From Novosphingobium aquimarinum (lineage in GTDB: Bacteria; Pseudomonadota; Alphaproteobacteria; Sphingomonadales; Sphingomonadaceae): DNA of 64,000 bases. The DNA lies in assembly GCF_009746585.1 (NCBI RefSeq), contig NZ_WRPO01000002.1, positions 186,001-250,000 on the forward strand, given 5' to 3'. The position numbers and the translations under genes were made by a program. A model generated the notes under the pieces. The model made no database searches, was not told the DNA's origin, and saw only the letters and a list, made by a program, of their open reading frames with translations. Of this stretch, positions 47,620-55,685 are shown piece by piece. Numbering within the stretch: the first letter of the stretch is position 1; each line of letters begins with the position of its first letter.

Positions 47620-48552
47620 ATGATTCGTCTCGATCACCGCGAACCCATGCCCGAAACCTTGCGCGGCGCGATTCTTGCGCTGGGCAACTTCGATGGTTTT
47701 CATCAGGGCCACCAAATGGTCGTCGGCGAAGCCGTACGCTGGGCGCGCGCGGAAGGCCGCCCGGCGGTCGTGGCGACGTTCGATCCGCATCCGGTGCGCT
47801 ATTTCCAGCCCGACACCGCCCCGTTCCGCCTGACCACGCTCGACCAGCGCCAGGAACATTTCGCCGCGGCGGGGGCGGATGCCATGCTGGTGTTCCACTT
47901 CGACGAGAGCATCGCCGGCATGCCGGCGTCGCGCTGGGTCGAAGACGTGATCCACGCGCATCTCCAGTTCGCGGGCATCGTGACGGGTGAGGACTTCGTT
48001 TTCGGCAAGGGCCGCAGCGGCACCGCGCAATCGCTGCGCGAACTTGCCGAACCGCTGGGCATGGAAACGCGCGCCGTGCCCGCCGTGCTCGATGCGGACG
48101 GTCCGATTTCGTCGAGCCGGATCCGCGAGGCACTCAAGGCGGGGGACTGCGCCACCGCCCGCCGCCTGCTGACGCGGCCCTTCGCCATTCGCGCGACCGT
48201 GCAGCACGGCGACAAGCTGGGGCGCACGATCGGCTATCCCACGGCCAACCTCGACCTCGGCACCTATCTGCGGCCGCGCTACGGCATCTATGCCGTCACT
48301 GGCCTGCTCCCCGGCGGGCGCCAGGTGATCGGTGCCGCCAATCTCGGCGTGCGCCCGACCTTCGATCCGCCCAAGGAACTGCTCGAACCGCACTTCTTCG
48401 ATTTCGACGGCGAACTCTACGGCGAGGAAATCGAAGTCGGCTTCCACCACTTCCTGCGCCCCGAGGCCAAGTTCGACAGTCTGGACGCATTGAGCGCGCA
48501 GATGGAGCGGGATTGCGAGACCGCGCGCAAACTTCTAGGTGCGCTGCTTTAG
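47620..48552 (+). CDS. ribF: Bifunctional riboflavin kinase / FAD synthetase
   Basis: 310 residues. The N-terminal FAD synthetase domain begins ALGNFDGFHQGHQMV (nucleotidyltransferase HxGH-like motif), and SSSRIREALKAGD completes it; the C-terminal flavokinase domain has GRTIGYPTANLDL and GVRPTF with a final EVGFHHFLRPEAKFDSLDAL. Converts riboflavin to FMN and FAD. It follows folA by 22 bp and precedes ileS by 16 bp; the ribF-ileS-lspA order is common in proteobacteria. Confidence 0.96.
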   Translation: MIRLDHREPMPETLRGAILALGNFDGFHQGHQMVVGEAVRWARAEGRPAVVATFDPHPVRYFQPDTAPFRLTTLDQRQEHFAAAGADAMLVFHFDESIAGMPASRWVEDVIHAHLQFAGIVTGEDFVFGKGRSGTAQSLRELAEPLGMETRAVPAVLDADGPISSSRIREALKAGDCATARRLLTRPFAIRATVQHGDKLGRTIGYPTANLDLGTYLRPRYGIYAVTGLLPGGRQVIGAANLGVRPTFDPPKELLEPHFFDFDGELYGEEIEVGFHHFLRPEAKFDSLDALSAQMERDCETARKLLGALL

Positions 48553-48568
48553 ATTCAAAGCGGGCACC

Positions 48569-51550
48569 ATGAGCGAAGAGCGCGACTACAGAAACACCGT
48601 CTTCCTGCCGAAGACGGATTTCCCGATGAAGGCCGGCCTGCCGCAGAAGGAGCCCGGCATTCTCGCGCGCTGGATCGCGGACGATCAGTATCGCCGGTTG
48701 CGCGAGGCGCGCGAAGGTCGCGAGAAGTTCATTCTCCACGACGGTCCGCCTTACGCCAACGGTGATATCCATGTTGGCCACGCGCTCAACCACGTCCTCA
48801 AGGACATGGTGGTGCGCACCCAGACCCTGCTTGGCAAGGACGCGCCTTACGTGCCCGGCTGGGACTGCCACGGCTTGCCGATCGAGTGGAAGGTCGAGGA
48901 AGAGTACCGCAAGAAAAAGAAGAACAAGGACGAGGTCCCGGCCGAGGAATTCCGCGCCGAATGCCGCGCCTATGCGCAGAAGTGGGTCGATGTTCAGCGC
49001 GAGCAATTGAAGCGTCTCGGCGTCGGAGGTGACTGGGATCACCCCTACCTGACGATGGATTATGCAGCCGAAGCGACCATCGTGGCCGAGCTGATGAAAT
49101 TCGCCGAATCCGGCCAGCTCTATCGCGGCGCCAAGCCGGTGATGTGGTCGCCGGTGGAGAAGACCGCGCTCGCCGAAGCCGAAGTCGAGTACGAGGACAT
49201 CGTCTCGACCCAGATCGACGTCGCCTTCGAAATCACCGAAAGCCCGATCGAGGACCTGGTCGGCGCCCATGCGGTGATCTGGACGACCACGCCGTGGACG
49301 ATCCCCGTCAACCAGGCGATCGCCTATGGTCCCGAGGTCGAATACGTGCTGCTGCGCTTCGACGAGATGGCCGCTCCCTATACGCTGCTGGTGGCGATGG
49401 ACCTGGCGGAAGCCTTCGGAGCGCGCATTGGCCATCCGGTGGTCTACACCATGGGCGACACGCAAGGCACCGTCACCGCGCTCAAGTCGATCATGGGCAA
49501 GGATCTGGCGGGAACAGTCGCGCGGCATCCGATGGCGAACTTCTTTCGTCAGTCCCGCGAAGGGGATGACGAATTGGAGGGAGCAAGCGACGCCCTCAAC
49601 ATCGACGCTGCTTCGCCCCTGGCCGAATTCTTCCTGCGTCCGCGCCCGTTCCTGCCCGGCGACTTCGTCACCACCGAGAGCGGCACAGGCCTCGTCCATA
49701 TGGCGCCCGATCACGGCGAGGACGACTTCGACTTGTGCAAGGCGCATGGTCTCGAACCCGTTTTCGCCGTCGAAGGCGACGGCAAGTATCGCACCGACTG
49801 GGCGTGGCTTGGCGGTCAAGGCTCGGTCATCAATCCCAAGTTCAACGCGCCCGACGGGCCGATCTGCCTCGACCTCCAGGAAAGCGGCAAGCTTCTCGCG
49901 GCATCCGCCGACTATAAGCACAGCTATCCGCACAGCTGGCGTTCGAAGGCCAAGGTCGTGTTCCGCTGCACCCCGCAGTGGTTCGTGCCGATGGACAAGG
50001 AGCCGTCCGTCGCCCCAGCGAAAGCTGGGGCCGCTGGCCAACCAGGCGCGACGCCGGAAGAGATCCCAGCTTCCGCTGGGAGGACGCTCAGGCAGACCGC
50101 GATGCAGGCGCTCGCCGATACGCGCTTCGTGCCAGCCAAGGGTCGCAACCGCATCGGCGCGATGGTCGAGGGGCGGCCCGACTGGGTGCTCTCGCGCCAG
50201 CGCGCCTGGGGCGTGCCGATCACGCTGTTCGTCGATCGCAAGACCGGCCAGTACCTCGCCGATCCGGCGGTGAACGCCCGCATCGTCGCCGCGGTACGCG
50301 AAGGCGGGGTCGATGCCTGGACCGACGCCCGCGCGCAGGAGTACCTCGGCAACGAATATTCCGCCGAGGATTACGAGCGCGTCTCCGACATTCTCGATGT
50401 CTGGTTCGATTCGGGTTCGACTCACGCCTTCGTGCTCGAAAGCGGTAAGTGGCCTGACCTCTTGCGACCGGAAGGCTACGAAGGCCCGCCCGCCGACCTC
50501 TATCTCGAAGGTTCGGACCAGCATCGTGGCTGGTTCCAGTCCTCGCTCCTCGAATCGTGCGCGACGCGCGGCCACGCGCCTTACAAGGCGGTACTCACCC
50601 ACGGCTTCACCATGGATGCCAAGGGCGAGAAGATGTCCAAGTCCAAGGGCAACACCGTCAGCCCGCTCAAGGTCATGGAGCAGTACGGCGCCGACATCAT
50701 CCGCCTGTGGGCGCTGTCGGTCGATTACACCGAGGACCACCGCATCGGCGACGAAATCCTCAAAGGCGTCGGCGACCAGTACCGCAAGCTGCGCAACACG
50801 TTCCGCTACCTGCTCGGCGCGCTCGCCGATTTCGACGACGCCGAGCGCGTCCCGGTGAGCGAAATGCCCGAGCTGGAACGCTACGTGCTGGCGCTGCTGG
50901 GCGAGCTTGATGCGGAGCTGCGCCAGGCGGTCGATGATTTCGAGTTCAACGATTACGTCCGCGCGCTGGTCGAGTTCTGCAACGAGGACTTGTCCGCGTT
51001 CTTCTTCGATATCCGCAAGGACAGCCTTTACTGCGACGCGCCGACCGACACGAAGCGCCGGGCCTACCGCACGGTGCTCGACACGCTGTTCCACGCGCTG
51101 GTGCGCTATGCCGCGCCTGTGCTGGTCTTCACCGCCGAGGAGGTTTGGGGCACGCGTTATCCCGATGGCGGCAGCGTGCATTTGCTCGAATGGCCTGAGG
51201 TGCCTTCGGTCTCATCCACCAGCGAGGATTGGACGGCGCTGCGCGACTTGCGCGAGGACGTGACCGAGGCGATCGAGCCGCTGCGCCGCGACAAGGTCGT
51301 GCGCTCGAGCCTGCAGGCCGAGGTCACGGTGCCGGATGCGGGCGTGCCCTCGGGCTTCTCTGAGGTCGATCTGGCCGAGCTGTTCATCACCGGGACAGTG
51401 CGCCGTGGCCAAGCAAAAACCGTGAGCGTGACCCCGACCGACGATGCCAAATGCGGCCGCTGCTGGCGGCATTTGCCCGAAGTGTCCGAGGACGGCGCGT
51501 TGTGCGATCGTTGCGAGGCTGTCGTCGCCGAAATGGATGCCACCGCGTGA
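48569..51550 (+). CDS. ileS: Isoleucyl-tRNA synthetase with an in-frame repeat-derived insertion
   Basis: 993 residues. The HIGH motif reads HVGH after GPPYANGDI, KMSKSKGN is intact, and the C-terminal zinc ribbon (CGRCW and CDRCE) is complete, so the enzyme should be active on tRNA-Ile. The CP1 editing domain carries TTTPWTIPVN. Odd feature: at about residues 480-505, after WFVPMDK, there is an Ala-, Gly- and Pro-rich stretch (PAKAGAAGQPGATPEEIPAS) where other IleRS proteins have only a short loop. Its DNA (50013-50081) is a pair of hairpins typical of an intergenic palindromic element. The frame is preserved throughout. The stop overlaps lspA (GTGA). Confidence 0.96.
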   Translation: MSEERDYRNTVFLPKTDFPMKAGLPQKEPGILARWIADDQYRRLREAREGREKFILHDGPPYANGDIHVGHALNHVLKDMVVRTQTLLGKDAPYVPGWDCHGLPIEWKVEEEYRKKKKNKDEVPAEEFRAECRAYAQKWVDVQREQLKRLGVGGDWDHPYLTMDYAAEATIVAELMKFAESGQLYRGAKPVMWSPVEKTALAEAEVEYEDIVSTQIDVAFEITESPIEDLVGAHAVIWTTTPWTIPVNQAIAYGPEVEYVLLRFDEMAAPYTLLVAMDLAEAFGARIGHPVVYTMGDTQGTVTALKSIMGKDLAGTVARHPMANFFRQSREGDDELEGASDALNIDAASPLAEFFLRPRPFLPGDFVTTESGTGLVHMAPDHGEDDFDLCKAHGLEPVFAVEGDGKYRTDWAWLGGQGSVINPKFNAPDGPICLDLQESGKLLAASADYKHSYPHSWRSKAKVVFRCTPQWFVPMDKEPSVAPAKAGAAGQPGATPEEIPASAGRTLRQTAMQALADTRFVPAKGRNRIGAMVEGRPDWVLSRQRAWGVPITLFVDRKTGQYLADPAVNARIVAAVREGGVDAWTDARAQEYLGNEYSAEDYERVSDILDVWFDSGSTHAFVLESGKWPDLLRPEGYEGPPADLYLEGSDQHRGWFQSSLLESCATRGHAPYKAVLTHGFTMDAKGEKMSKSKGNTVSPLKVMEQYGADIIRLWALSVDYTEDHRIGDEILKGVGDQYRKLRNTFRYLLGALADFDDAERVPVSEMPELERYVLALLGELDAELRQAVDDFEFNDYVRALVEFCNEDLSAFFFDIRKDSLYCDAPTDTKRRAYRTVLDTLFHALVRYAAPVLVFTAEEVWGTRYPDGGSVHLLEWPEVPSVSSTSEDWTALRDLREDVTEAIEPLRRDKVVRSSLQAEVTVPDAGVPSGFSEVDLAELFITGTVRRGQAKTVSVTPTDDAKCGRCWRHLPEVSEDGALCDRCEAVVAEMDATA
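50013..50081. repeat. Palindromic element inserted in frame in ileS
   Basis: Two hairpins: CCCCAGC-GAAA-GCTGGGG (50013-50030) and TCCCAGC-TTCC-GCTGGGA (50064-50081), 33 nt apart. The stems are related (CCCAGC/GCTGGG), and the loops GAAA and TTCC are nearly complementary, so the two halves form a larger inverted pair. Such a REP-like unit is normally intergenic; here it codes about 25 extra residues in IleRS. Confidence 0.85.
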
Positions 51551-52071
51551 CGCCGGTCGCACGCAACCGGGTGATCGGCCTCGCCTTCGCGCTTGCGATC
51601 TTCATCATCGATCAAGCGGTGAAGCTCTGGGTTCGCAACGGATTGCATCTCAACGAGATACGCCTCTACGAGCTGCTGCCGTTCTTCGATCTGCGCTGGA
51701 CCGAGAACTACGGCGTGTCGCTCGGCATGCTGACCGCGACCTCGGTCGAGATGCGCTGGATCCTGGTGGCGATGACGAGCGCGATCGCGCTGTTCGTGTT
51801 CGTGTGGATGCTGCGCGAGCGCAAGCTGATCGACATTGCCGCGCTGGCGCTGGTCCTCGGCGGCGCGCTCGGCAACATCCGCGACCGCTATCTTTATGGC
51901 TACGTCGTCGATTATGCCGATCTGCATTTCGGCGAGTTCCGCCCCTTCCTGATCTTCAATATCGCCGATGCCGCCATCACCATCGGCGTCCTGATAATCC
52001 TTGCCCGCTCGCTGCTTTCGCGCGAAAAGCCCGATCCTGCCCGCGAGCCCGACATCGTCCCGGAGAGTTGA
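51547..52071 (+). CDS. lspA: Lipoprotein signal peptidase (signal peptidase II)
   Basis: 174 residues, GTG start overlapping the ileS stop. Four TM helices and both catalytic aspartates are visible in GYVVDYADL and FNIADAAI, plus ENYGVSLGML and GGALGNIRDR as family motifs. It cleaves prolipoproteins in the inner membrane after lipidation of the cysteine, and would serve the several lipoproteins of this window (LptE, DUF3576, GlcG-like, DUF3035, OmpA-like). Confidence 0.96.
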   Translation: MTPVARNRVIGLAFALAIFIIDQAVKLWVRNGLHLNEIRLYELLPFFDLRWTENYGVSLGMLTATSVEMRWILVAMTSAIALFVFVWMLRERKLIDIAALALVLGGALGNIRDRYLYGYVVDYADLHFGEFRPFLIFNIADAAITIGVLIILARSLLSREKPDPAREPDIVPES

Positions 52072-52075
52072 ACCA

Positions 52076-52495
52076 ATGCGCATTCCCACCAAGCCCGCCA
52101 CTCTGGCGCTTGCCTGTGCAGGCGCGGTCCTCCTGTCCGGCTGCGGCAGCACCGGCCTGTTCAACCGCGACCGTCCCGACGAATTCGCGGTGCAGCGCCA
52201 GACCCCGCTGATCGTGCCGCCCGATTTCGCGCTGAGCCCGCCCAAGGAAGGCGAACCGCGTCCGTCCGAGCGCGCGCTGCAGCAGCAGACGCTCGACGCG
52301 CTGTTCGGCGGCCCGTCCGCACGCAGCCAGGTCGAGAGCGACACCTTGTCGCGCGCCGGCACCCCGGCCCCGGCGATCCGCTCGACGGTCGGCGACATGC
52401 AGACCAACACCGTCGCCAAGGGCCAGATCACGCGCCAGATCCTTTCCGCTCCGGAAGGCGACGGCCGCGACGCACAGGCCACGCTCGGGGCGTAA
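52076..52495 (+). CDS. DUF3035 lipoprotein
   Basis: 139 residues, four bases after lspA. A signal peptide ends in the lipobox LLSGCGSTG. The mature part starts FNRDRPDEFAVQRQTPLIVP, the mark of DUF3035, a family of alphaproteobacterial lipoproteins next to ileS-lspA. The remainder is low-complexity and polar. Function unknown; periplasmic or outer-membrane location predicted. Confidence 0.85.
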   Translation: MRIPTKPATLALACAGAVLLSGCGSTGLFNRDRPDEFAVQRQTPLIVPPDFALSPPKEGEPRPSERALQQQTLDALFGGPSARSQVESDTLSRAGTPAPAIRSTVGDMQTNTVAKGQITRQILSAPEGDGRDAQATLGA

Positions 52496-52550
52496 GCGCC
52501 GGCGCGGCTCGGTCGCCCACGGGTGATCGGGCGTATCGAGGCCGTCCGAA

Positions 52551-52576
52551 GGTGACAAAGGTGACACCTTGTCACC
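52551..52576. repeat. Short inverted repeat with GGTGACA/TGTCACC
   Basis: GGTGACA at 52551-52557 and TGTCACC at 52570-52576, with GGTGACA-like text repeated once in the loop (52560-52566). It lies 55 bp after the DUF3035 stop and could be part of a terminator or repeat; no T run follows. Another GGTGACA occurs at about 52631. Confidence 0.4.
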
Positions 52577-52762
52577 CTGCCGCGCGAGGCCAATGCCTTG
52601 AATTTCCTGGGAAAGTTGGCGATTCGCCAGGGTGACACTTGCGCGCGGCGTTTTCGTCCAGGATGCGTCGTGGGTCATCGCTGCGTATAGTATGGGCTGC
52701 GGGCGGTGTAGGACAGCGCGGCGTCGGATCGCGACGGTTGAGCGCAGCCACCAGTGAGCGGG

Positions 52763-52783
52763 ACCCCGGATCAGGTCCGGGGT
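52763..52783. repeat. Short palindrome ACCCCGGA/TCCGGGGT
   Basis: Perfect 8-bp inverted repeat with a 5-nt loop (TCAGG). Text of this kind is common between sphingomonad genes. Together with the repeats at 52551 and 52818 it makes the 520-bp gap 52496-53018 repeat-rich and gene-free; no other feature was seen in it. Confidence 0.6.
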
Positions 52784-52817
52784 GACGGTGGTGAAAGCCG
52801 CTAGCCTCCCCCCTAAT

Positions 52818-52910
52818 CGTCATGCTGAACTTGTTTCAGTATCCATGGTGCCTCTTGGTCCAGACCTGTGCGGATGGCGAAATGGATGCTGAAACAAGTT
52901 CAGCATGACG
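52818..52910. repeat. 93-bp inverted-repeat element, copy 2
   Basis: Starts CGTCATGCTGAACTTGTTTC and ends with the complement of the same arm (TGCTGAAACAAGTTCAGCAT plus GACG). Exactly as long as the copy at 41134-41226. The arms match closely and the middle differs, as expected if selection acts on the hairpin. It lies 108 bp downstream of the next minus-strand gene's stop codon. Confidence 0.85.
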
Positions 52911-53018
52911 GGCGTGGTGGGTCGTGAGATTACGCCCGGCGCCAGTCCCGGCGAAGTCTTCGGCGCTGAGGCCCGGTGCTTCGTTCCCGAGGCCCACCGA
53001 ACCCGCCCAGGCAAGCCC

Positions 53019-54347
53019 TCAGTCGCCCGCAGCGTCGTCCTCTTCGTCGTCGCTCGGGACTTGCGCGACGAGCAGCTTGTCGATCCGCAGGCCGTCCATG
53101 TCGACGACTTCGAAGCGCCAGCGCTGTTCGATGAAGTATTCGCCTTCGCGCGGCACTTTCTTCATCACCGCGAGCACGTAGCCTGCCGCCGTCGCGAATT
53201 CGCGATCTTCGGGCAGGAAAATTCGCAGCCGTTCGGCCAGCGAATCGACCGGCATCCCGCCCGAGACCAGCAGAGAGCCATCCTCGCGCTCGACCAGCAG
53301 CGGATCGTCGCCTTCGTCCTGGTGGCTGACAAAGGTGCCCGCGATCGCGGTCAGCACGTCGGTCGGCGTGACGATCCCATCGAAATGGCCGTACTCGTCA
53401 TGCACCATCGCCATCGGCACTTCGGCCACCTGCAGCTTGCGCAGCACGTCGATCGCGTCGAGCTGATCGGGAATGACTTCGGCCTTCTTGATCAGCGAGG
53501 AAATCACGACATCGCGCCCATCGATCAGCGAGGCGAGCACGTCGCGCACCTTGAGCACGCCCACGATCTTGTCGACCGACCCCGCCGCCACCGGCAGCAG
53601 GGAGTGCGGCGTCGACAGGATCATGTCGCGCAGTTCCTCCTCGTCGGACCCCACGTCGAGCCAGTCGATTTCGGTGCGCGGCGTCATCAGTTCGCGCACG
53701 GGACGTTCGGCGAGCCTGAGCACGCCCGACATCATCGCCCGCTCTTCTTCCTCGATCACGCCCGAACGGGTCGCTTCGGCGAAGATCATCTGCAGTTCTT
53801 CGGCAGTGATGCGCTGGTCGCCCGCGCGGTTCACCCGCAGGATCCGCAGGAGGAAGTTCGACGACCGTTCGAGCAGCCAGACGAACGGCGCCATGATCCG
53901 GGCCAGCAGCGCCATCGGACGCGCCATCACGATCGCGATGGCTTCCGCCGCCCGCAGCGCGACTTGCTTGGGCACGAGCTCGCCGATGACGAGATTGCCG
54001 TACGTCGTCAGCACGATGACCAGCGCGAAGCCCGCCTCGTTCGCGAATTGCTGGGGAACGCCCACTTGCGCAAGCCGCTCTCCTACCGGACCGCCAAGGC
54101 TGGCGCCCGAGTAGGCGCCGGCGATGATGCCGACCAGCGTGATGCCGATCTGCACGGTCGAAAGGAATTTACCGGGGTCGGCGGCCAAGGCGAGTGCGGT
54201 CTTGGCCGCGCCGCTGCCCCGTTCGGCGCTCATCTGCAGCTTCGCGGTGCGTGCGGACACGATCGCCAGCTCGGACATGGCAAACAGGCCGTTGAGCAGG
54301 ATCAAACCGACGATGATGAGGAGGTCAGGCCAGGGAAAGGGCGTCAC
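53019..54347 (-). CDS. Hemolysin-family CNNM/CBS/CorC-domain membrane protein
   Basis: 442 residues, GTG start. The N-terminal DUF21/CNNM membrane domain (about 1-190) has three to four helices and the family's GLFAMSELAIVSAR motif. Two CBS domains follow (about 215-335: RELMTPRTEIDWLD and EVPMAMVHDEYGHFDGIVTP), then a CorC_HlyC domain at the C-terminus. Proteins of this type are associated with magnesium or cobalt efflux in some bacteria; despite the name they are not toxins. It stands alone and divergent from the OmpA-like gene (192-bp gap with no clear promoter). Confidence 0.92.
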   Translation of the reverse strand: MTPFPWPDLLIIVGLILLNGLFAMSELAIVSARTAKLQMSAERGSGAAKTALALAADPGKFLSTVQIGITLVGIIAGAYSGASLGGPVGERLAQVGVPQQFANEAGFALVIVLTTYGNLVIGELVPKQVALRAAEAIAIVMARPMALLARIMAPFVWLLERSSNFLLRILRVNRAGDQRITAEELQMIFAEATRSGVIEEEERAMMSGVLRLAERPVRELMTPRTEIDWLDVGSDEEELRDMILSTPHSLLPVAAGSVDKIVGVLKVRDVLASLIDGRDVVISSLIKKAEVIPDQLDAIDVLRKLQVAEVPMAMVHDEYGHFDGIVTPTDVLTAIAGTFVSHQDEGDDPLLVEREDGSLLVSGGMPVDSLAERLRIFLPEDREFATAAGYVLAVMKKVPREGEYFIEQRWRFEVVDMDGLRIDKLLVAQVPSDDEEDDAAGD

Positions 54348-54539
54348 AATGCGGCCCCGCTAGCAGAGATTTGCCCGAACGCGAAGCCAGGATCGCATGG
54401 TTCTTGTCCACGATCGCACCAGAAGACTGGAACAGGTGGTGCGCCTGGGCGTTGTTCGCACCGTCATTCGCTTGGCATTCATGTTCACTACTGCACGCAA
54501 AGCGCCGTTACGCGTCACCTACCGAAAGGCCATAAAGCC

Positions 54540-55214
54540 ATGAAGAAATCCCGCCTGCTTACATCTGCCGCCGCCGCGCTTGCGCTGGTTACGGTCTCGG
54601 CCTGCGTCACCGATCCCAACACCGGCGAGCAGAAAATCTCGCGCACCGCGATCGGCGGCGTCGGCGGCGCCGGGCTCGGCTATCTGCTGGGAAGCGTGAT
54701 CGGCGGCAAGACCGCCCGTATCCTCGGTGCCGGCATCGGCGGCGTCGCGGGCGGCGCGATCGGGTACCAGAAGGACAAGCAGATCCGCGAGCTCAAGGAA
54801 CAGACCGCCGGTTCGGGCGTCGACGTTTCCGATACGGGCGACGGCATCCTGCTCAACTTGCCGGACGTGACGTTCGCGGTCGATTCGACGGCGATCTCGC
54901 CCTCGTTCCAGACGACGCTCAGCCGCGTTGCGCAGAGCATGAACCAGTATCCCAACAGCCTGATCGACGTTTACGGTCACACCGATTCGACCGGTTCGGA
55001 CAGCTACAACATGGACTTGTCCAAGCGCCGCGCCGATGCGGTCGCGCGCTACTTGATCGCGCAGGGGGTCAATTCGGCTCGTATCCAGGCGCAGGGCATG
55101 GGCGAAACCTACCCGATCGCGGACAACACCACCGAGCAGGGTCGCGCGGCCAACCGCCGTGTCGAAATCAAGATCACGCCGGTTTCGACCGACGACGTCA
55201 ATTCCGCGCGCTAA
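54540..55214 (+). CDS. OmpA-family peptidoglycan-associated lipoprotein with glycine zipper
   Basis: 224 residues. Signal peptide with lipobox VTVSACVTD, then a Gly-rich zipper (GGVGGAGLGYLLGSVIGGKT and a second GIGGVAGGAIGYQKD), and an OmpA domain from about residue 105 (VDSTAISPSFQTTLS, IDVYGHTDSTGSDSYN, LSKRRADAVARYL). The Asp and Arg that grip diaminopimelate are present. It is predicted to tie the outer membrane to peptidoglycan. A terminator hairpin follows 24 bp after the stop. Confidence 0.93.
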   Translation: MKKSRLLTSAAAALALVTVSACVTDPNTGEQKISRTAIGGVGGAGLGYLLGSVIGGKTARILGAGIGGVAGGAIGYQKDKQIRELKEQTAGSGVDVSDTGDGILLNLPDVTFAVDSTAISPSFQTTLSRVAQSMNQYPNSLIDVYGHTDSTGSDSYNMDLSKRRADAVARYLIAQGVNSARIQAQGMGETYPIADNTTEQGRAANRRVEIKITPVSTDDVNSAR

Positions 55215-55238
55215 AGCCAGCGTGTGATGAACCGATCG

Positions 55239-55266
55239 GGGGCTGGCGGAAACGCCGGCCCCTTTT
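55239..55266 (+). terminator. Intrinsic terminator after the OmpA-family gene
   Basis: Stem GGGGCTGGCG (55239-55248), GAAA loop, stem CGCCGGCCCC (55253-55262), followed by TTTT. One mismatch; strong GC stem and T run make this a good rho-independent terminator. Confidence 0.85.
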
Positions 55267-55315
55267 AGTTTCGTCAGGCCCATGCACCACGCTGCCTAGA
55301 GCGGCGTCAGACGGA

Positions 55316-55582
55316 TTAGCCGCGCGGCAAACCCAGTCCATGTCGGGCGATGATTCCGTGATGCACTTCGCTGGTGCCGCCGTTGATGGTCTGTCCGATC
55401 GACTGGCGATACCCTTGCTCAATTGCGGATAGCGCGGGCGTGTCGTGCCGAAGCGAAGCGGGAGCGGCCAGCGCGAGGTGGGCGCCCGCATCTTCCATGC
55501 AGATCTTGGTCATGACCATATTGGCCATCGCCCCGATAACTGCGCAAAAGAAGGGCGCAAACCGCTTGCCGCCTTTACGCAT
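55316..55582 (-). pseudogene. Acyl-CoA dehydrogenase C-terminal remnant
   Basis: 88 codons remain; the C-terminal 60 residues read AMANMVMTKICMEDAGAHLA and then GQTINGGTSEVHHGIIARHG with LGLPRG, matching the end of acyl-CoA dehydrogenases (ING-GT-SE, IIARxGLGLPR). A full enzyme would be about 380 residues, so over three quarters is missing, including the FAD- and substrate-binding parts and the catalytic Glu region. The first about 15 codons do not look like the family and probably are not translated. Upstream sequence up to the MFS gene holds no further fragment. A decayed relic is the best call. Confidence 0.75.
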
Positions 55583-55685
55583 CTCGCTATTGTCCGGCGG
55601 AAGAACATAGACATTCGCGAGATGCGAAACTTCAATTGTTACGCGAAGCGGGCAATATGAAGACTATCGGGGATGCCGCGCGACA

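Noticed and set aside
50013..50081. ileS as a pseudogene because of the insertion
   Set aside because: The frame is open throughout and all catalytic motifs on both sides are intact.
48296..51181. 961-codon antisense open frame across ribF and ileS
   Set aside because: Covers two verified genes, with no signal or motif of its own; typical high-GC artefact.
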